DNA from: Bacteroidota bacterium
GTDB lineage: Bacteria; Bacteroidota; Bacteroidia; Chitinophagales; Chitinophagaceae
DNA length: 5,242 bases
Direction: 5' to 3'
Assembly (NCBI GenBank): GCA_023429365.1
Contig: JAEYVW010000441.1
Span: 1-5,242 of the forward strand
The notes below the pieces were generated by a model. It worked only from the letters and a program-made list of their open reading frames with translations, was not told the DNA's origin and made no database searches. Both the position numbers and the translations under genes were made by a program. Below, in pieces: positions 1-5,211 of the stretch. Each line of letters opens with the position of its first letter. The stretch's first letter is position 1.

Positions 1-845
1 AGGTAAACCGGGTAAATCAATAGTAATACAGCGGCCATGGCGGAATCATAGTGATCGTTGTCGGCAGTTTGTTTATACGTGATCCGCTGCACCGGCACAT
101 AGAGTGGGAGATGACTCAGCCAGCCCAGCATCGCGGGGATACTCAGTAATGCGTTTAGGTATCCCGGTAGTTTCTTTTCCAGCAATTTTTCTTTTTTTAT
201 TTTATCCGTCTTCTCGATCTCATACACCAGCGACTGAAGTTGTGTTTGCAGATTTATATTGAAAGCCTGGTGACGGATGCCATCGGGTGCATCAGCAGGT
301 ATATCATCATATTCAATAAGCTCGCCGAAATTGATGAATACATTTTTTCCAAAAAGCCTGAAGGAACTGTAGTTAATACCCACGGGCAATACTTTTAACG
401 GGATGCCTTCTTCCCAACTGCTGATCGCAAGCCTTGCCGTTCCTTTTTTCAAAGTGCGAAGTTTCCATTCATTCACGCACTTACCTTCACTAAAAATTAA
501 AACGATCCCCTTATTACGAAATACTTTCTTGCAATCCTCAAAAGTCTGGTAATTGCTATTCAGGTTTTCAACTCCTTCACTCACCCGGTACACTGGGAAT
601 ATCTTCAATGATCGCAGGATACGGGCGATCCATTTCTTCTTAAAAGCGTCGCCGCGAGCCAGGGACCAGATCGGTTTGTCGAATAAAATATCAAGCAAAA
701 TGGCATCGAGAAAGGAATTGGGATGGTTGCAGGCCAGGAGCAGGGGGCCCTCCATTTTGAGCATTGACCTGTTATTGACGATGATCCTGCGGCAGAAAAT
801 GAACATGGCTATGCGGACAACAATCTTCAGCGTTTGATACAGCAA
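1..845 (-). CDS. PlsC-like phospholipid/glycerol acyltransferase, C-terminus cut by window edge
   Basis: Membrane-associated acyltransferase expected to move an acyl chain onto a glycerol-phosphate or lysophospholipid acceptor; the exact substrate cannot be read from the sequence. The minus-strand frame is open for 281 codons to the window edge. The acyltransferase motifs appear in order: motif I NHPNSFLD (His41, Asp47, an HX5D spacing rather than HX4D), motif II ARGDAFK (63-69), a VYRVSEG segment (85-91), motif III FSEGKC (118-123, with Glu120) and motif IV LPVG (153-156), followed by FGELI (173-177). Hydrophobic stretches at 8-22, about 229-252 and 269-281 suggest membrane association and a C-terminal membrane extension. 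TTG at 845 is taken as the start: an in-frame TAG lies three codons upstream, the first ATG is codon 14, and the N-terminus MLYQTLKIVVRIA fits the family. It is divergent from rpsA; no convincing promoter was found for it. Family call is firm, substrate open. Confidence 0.9.
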   Translation of the reverse strand, partial: MLYQTLKIVVRIAMFIFCRRIIVNNRSMLKMEGPLLLACNHPNSFLDAILLDILFDKPIWSLARGDAFKKKWIARILRSLKIFPVYRVSEGVENLNSNYQTFEDCKKVFRNKGIVLIFSEGKCVNEWKLRTLKKGTARLAISSWEEGIPLKVLPVGINYSSFRLFGKNVFINFGELIEYDDIPADAPDGIRHQAFNINLQTQLQSLVYEIEKTDKIKKEKLLEKKLPGYLNALLSIPAMLGWLSHLPLYVPVQRITYKQTADNDHYDSAMAAVLLLIYPVY

Positions 846-998
846 CCTGGGCTAATTTTGATGAATATAATAGAAAATCTGCGGACGGATCAACCCGCCA
901 TGATAATTTCGATCTAAAACCAGAGAAATCAATTATTTAAGAAGCTGAATAATTTCAAAAATCCTTGTCCCGGCCTCCCCGTTTACACAGATAAAACT

Positions 999-1006
999 TA
1001 TCTTTG
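999..1006 (+). promoter_or_regulatory. Putative rpsA promoter -7 element (TATCTTTG)
   Basis: The octamer TATCTTTG matches the Bacteroidota -7 consensus TAnnTTTG and lies 32 bases before the rpsA ATG. If the octamer spans roughly -11 to -4, transcription would begin near 1010, giving a leader of about 29 nt. No good TTTG -33 element lies at the usual spacing (the expected site falls in a C-rich stretch near 976-980), so the promoter rests on the -7 element and its position. The same motif also precedes the lacI-family gene and the tRNA gene in this window. Confidence 0.55.
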
Positions 1007-1010
1007 CTGC

Positions 1011-1030
1011 CCCGATTTAAAACCGTCGGG
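1011..1030 (+). promoter_or_regulatory. Hairpin in the rpsA 5' leader
   Basis: CCCGA (1011-1015) can pair with TCGGG (1026-1030) around a 10-nt loop TTTAAAACCG. The hairpin ends 8 nt before the rpsA ATG and would begin within about one or two nucleotides of the predicted transcription start, so it would make up most of the leader. No Shine-Dalgarno sequence is present between it and the ATG. The pairing is seen directly; a role in mRNA stability, translation initiation or S1 autoregulation is inference only. Confidence 0.4.
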
Positions 1031-1038
1031 CTTATATC

Positions 1039-2988
1039 ATGTTTGAAAACATTATTAAAAAACAACTAAACGCTGATGCACAGGAGCATGCAGGCGCTGA
1101 CACACCGGCTGAAACCGGGACGGCCGAAGCATCTACAGCGACAACAAATGAACCTGTACTGGCTCACCCGGCTCCTCACGAAACTGCACACGATGATTTC
1201 GACTGGAGCGTTGACAAACGTAACGTTACTTCTTACACCAAAGATGAAAAAGAGAAGTATGACAAAGTGTATGACAACACTTTTGTTCAGCTCAATGACG
1301 GAGAACTGATTAAAGGTACTGTGGTAGGTCTTACAAAGACTGATGTGGTGCTGAACATTGGTTTCAAAAGTGATGGTTTGATCTCATTGAATGAATTCCG
1401 TGATCAACCCGGCCTCAAAGTGGGCGATGAAGTGGAAGTAATGGTTGTAGACAAGGAAGACCGTAACGGTCACCTGAATCTCAGCCGCCGCCAGGCCCGC
1501 ATTACCCGTGCATGGGAAAGGATCATGGAAGTGCATAAGACTGGTGAAGTTATCACCGGTTTGGTTACCTCCAAAACCAAGGGCGGCCTTATCGTGGACG
1601 TATTTGGTATGGAAACCTTCCTGCCTGGTTCACAGATCGACGTAAAACCGGTAACGGATTACGATCAGTTTGTGGGCAAGACCATGGAGTTTAAAGTAGT
1701 TAAGATCAACGAAACGATCAAGAACGCCGTTGTATCACACAAGGCACTTATCGAAAGCGATATCGAAGCACAACGTGCAGAGATCATGAGCAAACTCGAG
1801 AAAGGCCAGGTACTGGAAGGTACGGTGAAGAATATTACCGACTTCGGTGCATTTATGGACCTCGGTGGTCTCGACGGACTTTTGTATATCACGGATATTT
1901 CATGGGGTCGTATCTCGCATCCTGCTGAAGTGCTGAAGATGGATCAGAAGATCAATGTGGTGGTACTTGATTTCGATGATGAGAAAAAACGTATCAGCCT
2001 CGGTCTGAAACAACTTACACCGCATCCATGGGATGTATTGCCCGAAACAATTGTTGAAGGCAATGTAGTGAAGGGTAAAGTGGTCAATATCGAAGACTAT
2101 GGTGCGTTCCTCGAGATCATGCCTGGTGTAGAAGGCCTGGTACACGTAAGTGAGATCACATGGGCTAATACACCGATCAACGCCAAGGAATTCTTCAAAC
2201 TGGGCGATGAGCATGAAGCCAAAATCGTTACACTGGATAAAGGAAGCCGTAAGATGAGTCTCTCTATCAAACAGCTTTCTGATGATCCATGGAATGATAT
2301 TGAAACAAGGTTTGCTGAAGGCAGCCGTCATACCGGCCTGGTTAAAAACATCACCAACTATGGTGTGTTTGTAGAACTGGCGCCTGGTATCGGTGGTATG
2401 ATCCATATCAGTGACCTGAGCTGGCTGAAACGCTTCAATCACCCCAGCGAGTACACGAAAGTGGGCTCTAACATCGACGTGGTGATCATGGGTATCGATA
2501 AAGATAACCGCAAGCTGCAGCTTGGTCATAAACAACTCGAAGAAGATCCCTGGAATGCCCTTCAGGATACTTTCGCAATTGGAACTATCCATGAAGGCAC
2601 TGTTACCCGTCGGGATGATAAAGGCGCGGTTGTTCAATTGCCTTATGGCCTCGAAGGATTTGCTCCTAACCGTCACCTTACCAAAGAAGATGGCAAGAGT
2701 ATTGGCGCTGATGAAACAGCCCAGTTCCTCGTGATTGAATTTGACCGCAACGAGAAACGTATCGTGCTTTCTCATAGCCGCATCTGGGAGCAGGGACAGA
2801 TAGAAGAAAAAGAAGCGCAGAAGAAAGAAGCAAGATCAGAAGCCGACAAAACCAAGAAAGCTGTTAAGAACATCCAGGGTAAAGTAGAAAAAGCCACATT
2901 GGGCGACCTGGGTGTGCTGGCCGACCTGAAGAAGAAAATGGAAGGTGGTGAAGCAGCAGCGGGTTCGGAAGAAGCAAAGCCGGAATAA
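1039..2988 (+). CDS. rpsA: 30S ribosomal protein S1 (six S1 domains)
   Basis: Ribosomal protein S1 binds mRNA on the 30S subunit and helps load it for initiation. The 649-residue product has six S1/OB-fold RNA-binding repeats at about 88-151, 168-237, 255-325, 340-412, 426-500 and 513-581. Domains 3-5 are the most canonical (DFGAF, DYGAF and NYGVF followed by ITDIS, VSEIT and ISDLS); domains 1, 2 and 6 are diverged, as expected for family members whose N-terminal repeats contact the ribosome. Domains 3-5 are each followed by a KQLxxxPW linker at an exact 87-residue period (324, 411, 498). An Ala/Thr/Glu/His-rich extension fills residues 1-55, and a Lys/Glu-rich tail follows 583. It is longer than E. 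coli S1 (557 residues). The ATG start is placed by the -7 element and leader just upstream; there is no SD sequence. A terminator follows, so it is probably monocistronic. Identification is firm. Confidence 0.98.
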   Translation: MFENIIKKQLNADAQEHAGADTPAETGTAEASTATTNEPVLAHPAPHETAHDDFDWSVDKRNVTSYTKDEKEKYDKVYDNTFVQLNDGELIKGTVVGLTKTDVVLNIGFKSDGLISLNEFRDQPGLKVGDEVEVMVVDKEDRNGHLNLSRRQARITRAWERIMEVHKTGEVITGLVTSKTKGGLIVDVFGMETFLPGSQIDVKPVTDYDQFVGKTMEFKVVKINETIKNAVVSHKALIESDIEAQRAEIMSKLEKGQVLEGTVKNITDFGAFMDLGGLDGLLYITDISWGRISHPAEVLKMDQKINVVVLDFDDEKKRISLGLKQLTPHPWDVLPETIVEGNVVKGKVVNIEDYGAFLEIMPGVEGLVHVSEITWANTPINAKEFFKLGDEHEAKIVTLDKGSRKMSLSIKQLSDDPWNDIETRFAEGSRHTGLVKNITNYGVFVELAPGIGGMIHISDLSWLKRFNHPSEYTKVGSNIDVVIMGIDKDNRKLQLGHKQLEEDPWNALQDTFAIGTIHEGTVTRRDDKGAVVQLPYGLEGFAPNRHLTKEDGKSIGADETAQFLVIEFDRNEKRIVLSHSRIWEQGQIEEKEAQKKEARSEADKTKKAVKNIQGKVEKATLGDLGVLADLKKKMEGGEAAAGSEEAKPE

Positions 2989-3016
2989 TCCTTACGATTG
3001 ATTTTTTGTTGCATAC

Positions 3017-3049
3017 AGGCTGATTGACGAAAGTCATTCAGCCTTTTTT
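3017..3049 (+). terminator. Rho-independent terminator of rpsA
   Basis: The arm AGGCTGA (3017-3023) pairs with TCAGCCT (3038-3044). After a single T-T mismatch the stem continues TGAC/GTCA (3025-3028 with 3033-3036) and closes with a GAAA tetraloop (3029-3032). Six T residues follow (3044-3049, the first also used in the stem). It begins 28 bases after the rpsA stop codon. The long stem, stable GNRA loop and U-tract make this a strong intrinsic terminator that separates rpsA from the next gene. Confidence 0.9.
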
Positions 3050-3098
3050 AATGTGCATTGTTTAATTTCATGTGTCGTTTCCGGATTAAAAACTGACT

Positions 3099-3854
3099 AT
3101 GAGTTCGATTAGAGAGCGATTAAAAAAATTTCAACTGGTCCGTAAGATCGTGTATGCTATTGTTGGCCTTTTTTCCTACCCCGGTATCGCGATGATCAAC
3201 AAACTGAAAATTTCAGGTACCGAGCATATCAAAGATCTTCCACGTCAAAAGGTTTTATTTGTCAGCAACCACCAGACATATTTCGCCGACGTCATTACTT
3301 TTCTCCATATTTTCTGCGCGGTGAAATGGGGTAAAAATAATAAGCTGGGTGTTCCTTATTATTTACTGAATCCCTTTACCCGTGTAAATTATGTAGCCGC
3401 CGAAGCCACCATGAATGGAAGCTGGATCAGTAAGCTGTTCACTTTAGCCGGTGCGTTGACGGTCAAGCGCACCTGGAATGCGGAGTCGAAAGAAACGCGC
3501 AAAGGGCTTGATCCCTCCGATACCCGCAAGATTACCCGGGCGCTGGAGGAGAATTGGGTGATCACGTTCCCGCAAGGCACTACCAAGGCATTTGCGCCAG
3601 GCAGAAAGGGCACAGTGCTGATCATCAGGCAAAGCAGGCCCATCGTGATACCCGTTGTGATAAATGGTTTCTGGCGGGCTTTCAATAAAACAGGTTTAAA
3701 ACTGCGTAAGAAGAATACCCTGCTAACGGTGCGATTCAAACCACCCCTGGAGATCGATTACGATGCCAGTTCAGAGGCCATCCTCGAGCAGCTCATGGAT
3801 GCCATCGAACAAAGCAAGAAATACATGCCCGCCAGGGAGGAGGTGTCGACATAA
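3099..3854 (+). CDS. PlsC-like lysophospholipid/1-acylglycerol-phosphate acyltransferase
   Basis: A 251-residue protein of the PlsC/LPLAT acyltransferase family, predicted to acylate a lysophospholipid or related acceptor at the inner membrane. An N-terminal hydrophobic segment (about 17-34) is followed by motif I SNHQTYFADV (catalytic pair His58 and Asp64, HX5D spacing), an NPFTRVNYVA segment where motif II is expected, motif III FPQGTT (157-162) and motif IV VIPVVINGF (183-191). The usual motif III Glu (FPEG) is Gln here; together with the following APGRKGT this looks like a Bacteroidota subgroup trait rather than damage, though that is from memory of the family. It differs clearly from the minus-strand acyltransferase at the left edge. 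The start is ATG at 3099, preceded by an A-rich stretch (ATTAAAAACTGACT) with no SD. It lies 49 bases after the rpsA terminator; no clear TAnnTTTG element or downstream terminator was found. Substrate uncertain. Confidence 0.92.
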   Translation: MSSIRERLKKFQLVRKIVYAIVGLFSYPGIAMINKLKISGTEHIKDLPRQKVLFVSNHQTYFADVITFLHIFCAVKWGKNNKLGVPYYLLNPFTRVNYVAAEATMNGSWISKLFTLAGALTVKRTWNAESKETRKGLDPSDTRKITRALEENWVITFPQGTTKAFAPGRKGTVLIIRQSRPIVIPVVINGFWRAFNKTGLKLRKKNTLLTVRFKPPLEIDYDASSEAILEQLMDAIEQSKKYMPAREEVST

Positions 3855-3907
3855 ATATAACAGTACTGATTTTTCTTCGTTTTAACACGCAGCTGTATTT
3901 TGCGTAT

Positions 3908-3915
3908 TAACTTTG
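3908..3915 (+). promoter_or_regulatory. Putative -7 element of the lacI-family gene (TAACTTTG)
   Basis: TAACTTTG is an exact match to the Bacteroidota TAnnTTTG -7 consensus, 15 bases before the ATG at 3931. Placing it at -11 to -4 predicts a start near 3919 and a leader of only about 12 nt. No clear TTTG -33 element sits 19 bases upstream; the T-rich CGTTTTAAC (3878-3886) is the nearest candidate. The element overlaps a TTG (3913) that would otherwise extend the reading frame by six codons, which argues that the ATG at 3931 is the real start. Confidence 0.6.
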
Positions 3916-3930
3916 TCCATACATATCTAC

Positions 3931-4971
3931 ATGACCCAAAAGCCCGCCACGATAAAAGAGATCGCCCGCAGACTGAATGTTTCGGTATCGACGGTATCGC
4001 GGGCATTGCATGATCATCCCAGTATTGGACTTCGTACCAAGATGCAGGTACAAAAGCTTGCAGCGGAACTTAACTATGAGCCCAACCAGGCAGCCATATC
4101 TTTTAAACAGGGCAAGACATCCACGATTGGTGTGATTCTCCCCAACCTCGGTGAAGAGTTTTTCTCTACAGCTATCAATGGTATTGAAAATATTGCGACG
4201 GAAAATAACTATACCGTGTTGATTGGTCAGTCGCACGATGATATCGAGCGCGAGAAAAAGATCGTCGACACCATGCGGCGTCATCGTGTGGATGGCCTGA
4301 TCGTATCGCTTTCAAAAAATACAGATTCATACGATCATTTTAGTCAGCTGGAAAAATATTCCATACCTGTTGTGTTTTTTGACCGGGTGCCGGATCTGCC
4401 TGGCGCATTCACGGTTGCCTGTGATCTCAAGAACAGTTCTATGCAGTTGGTCGACTGGCTGGTGAGCAAAGGCTATCGCCAGATAGGTTTTATAAATGGT
4501 CCTGATACGATGTTGCCCTCCGGGGAGAGACTTAGTGGTTACCAGGAAGGTTTACAAAAGAATAAGATACAGTCTGACCCGTCTTATATTGTCAAAACCG
4601 ATCTCAGCAAGGAATCTACATTTGAAGCCATGCAGCGCCTGCTTGATTTAAAAAAGCGTCCTGTAGCCGTGATCGCCTTTAATGATTATGTGGCACTCGA
4701 TGCCATTAAGTATTCGCGGGGCCAGGGGCTGAAGATCAACAAGGATATTTTCTTTGCCAGTTTTGCCAACCTCCCGATGACCAGTTACCTCGACGAGCCG
4801 CCCCTGGTATCAGTCGAACAGTTTCCCTACGAGCAGGCTGAAAAAGCCACCAGCATCCTGATCGACCTTATCAATAAAAAGGAAGTGGCCTGGGTGGGAG
4901 AGAATCGTAATGTGGTCATGCAGACAAAGGTGATAGAACATGGCGAATTGCCGATAAAGCCCCGGGGCTAA
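3931..4971 (+). CDS. LacI/GalR-family transcriptional regulator
   Basis: A 346-residue DNA-binding regulator, normally a dimer that changes operator binding when a small ligand, usually a sugar, occupies its periplasmic-binding-protein-like core. An N-terminal helix-turn-helix, ATIKEIARRLNVSVSTVSRA (6-25), is nearly ideal for the family. A YEPNQAAISFKQG hinge (49-61) and TIGVILPNL (65-73) at the start of the effector domain follow. Core landmarks include HRVDGLIV (118-125), IPVVFFDR (145-152), QIGFINGP (184-191), GYQEGL (203-208), AVIAFNDYVALDAI (246-259) and SVEQFPYEQAEKA (294-306). Length is normal for the family. At the hinge position equivalent to LacI Leu56, the residue that inserts into the operator minor groove, there is Phe58. 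ATG 3931 is chosen over the in-frame TTG at 3913 because the latter lies inside the promoter element. No sugar-utilisation gene is adjacent, so regulon and ligand are unknown. No SD and no clear terminator. Confidence 0.95.
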   Translation: MTQKPATIKEIARRLNVSVSTVSRALHDHPSIGLRTKMQVQKLAAELNYEPNQAAISFKQGKTSTIGVILPNLGEEFFSTAINGIENIATENNYTVLIGQSHDDIEREKKIVDTMRRHRVDGLIVSLSKNTDSYDHFSQLEKYSIPVVFFDRVPDLPGAFTVACDLKNSSMQLVDWLVSKGYRQIGFINGPDTMLPSGERLSGYQEGLQKNKIQSDPSYIVKTDLSKESTFEAMQRLLDLKKRPVAVIAFNDYVALDAIKYSRGQGLKINKDIFFASFANLPMTSYLDEPPLVSVEQFPYEQAEKATSILIDLINKKEVAWVGENRNVVMQTKVIEHGELPIKPRG

Positions 4972-5013
4972 AGAATTTACAAAATCTTTTCTTCCCCTGC
5001 CTCCAGGCAAAAT

Positions 5014-5040
5014 AATCCGTGCAATCTGTGTAATCCGTGG
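5014..5040. repeat. Three-copy 9-bp tandem repeat AATCYGTGn
   Basis: AATCCGTG (5014-5021), AATCTGTG (5023-5030) and AATCCGTG (5032-5039) recur at an exact 9-base period, each followed by one variable base (C, T, G). The array lies between the lacI-family stop codon and the tRNA-Ser promoter. Similar AATCCGTG-type arrays are, to my recollection, scattered through intergenic DNA of Bacteroidota; no function can be assigned from this copy. Confidence 0.7.
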
Positions 5041-5086
5041 CAAATCTTCAATACTTATTATAATTCAGATTAATACACAAAATCAT

Positions 5087-5117
5087 TTTGTGGTTTTCAC
5101 TCGCGCCCTTACTTTTG
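5087..5117 (+). promoter_or_regulatory. Consensus Bacteroidota promoter for tRNA-Ser
   Basis: TTTG (5087-5090), exactly 19 bases, then TACTTTTG (5110-5117) reproduces the full TTTG-N19-TAnnTTTG promoter recognised by the principal sigma factor of Bacteroidota. It is the most complete promoter in the window. Positioning the -7 octamer at -11 to -4 predicts transcription starting at about 5121-5122, practically at the mature 5' end of the tRNA (5122). Confidence 0.85.
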
Positions 5118-5121
5118 CGCC

Positions 5122-5206
5122 GGAGAGATGGCAGAGCGGTCGAATGCGGCGGTCTTGAAAACCGTTGACTGTCACAGGTCCGGGGGTTCGAATCCCTCTC
5201 TCTCCG
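5122..5206 (+). tRNA. tRNA-Ser(UGA)
   Basis: A complete class II tRNA of 85 nt. The acceptor stem GGAGAGA (5122-5128) pairs perfectly with TCTCTCC (5199-5205), with discriminator G at 5206. The D stem is GCA/TGC (5131-5133 with 5145-5147). The anticodon stem is GCGGT/ACCGT (5149-5153 with 5161-5165, including one G-U pair), and the loop CTTGAAA carries anticodon TGA at 5156-5158, reading UCA and other UCN serine codons. The long variable arm (5166-5181) can fold as GACTG against CAGGTC with one bulge, as expected for serine tRNAs. The T stem GGGGG/CCCTC (5182-5186 with 5194-5198) closes the loop TTCGAAT. CCA is not encoded (CTGA follows the discriminator), so it must be added after transcription. 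Confidence 0.97.
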
Positions 5207-5211
5207 CTGAG

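Noticed and set aside
553..837. 94-codon open frame on the plus strand
   Set aside because: It is the opposite strand of the minus-strand acyltransferase, which carries all the family motifs; no promoter or domain supports a plus-strand gene.
41..845. HX5D instead of HX4D in both acyltransferases as a sign of inactivity
   Set aside because: The extra residue is shared by both proteins and resembles variants in functional acyltransferase subfamilies (HPNSFLD type), and the other motifs are intact, so a broken enzyme is unlikely.
1900..2775. 291-codon open frame on the minus strand, antisense to rpsA
   Set aside because: It lies wholly inside the firmly identified S1 gene, its product shows no recognisable domain, and it is explained by rpsA codon use on the opposite strand.
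3913..3930. TTG at 3913 as the start of the lacI-family gene, adding six residues
   Set aside because: This TTG is part of the TAACTTTG promoter element and would lie upstream of the predicted transcript start; the ATG at 3931 gives the usual family N-terminus just before the helix-turn-helix.
3389..4284. Several antisense open frames of 62-125 codons opposite the second acyltransferase and the lacI-family gene
   Set aside because: All are complementary to well-supported coding sequence and show no recognisable protein features.
4958..4969. Perfect 12-bp palindrome AGCCCCGGGGCT overlapping the lacI-family stop codon
   Set aside because: It has no natural loop and no T-tract, so it is not a terminator; it encodes the terminal Lys-Pro-Arg-Gly of the protein and could be chance.
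4998..5009. TGCCTCCAGGCA hairpin after the lacI-family gene as a terminator
   Set aside because: The stem is only 4 bp with a 4-nt loop and is followed by A residues rather than T on the plus strand; too weak to call.
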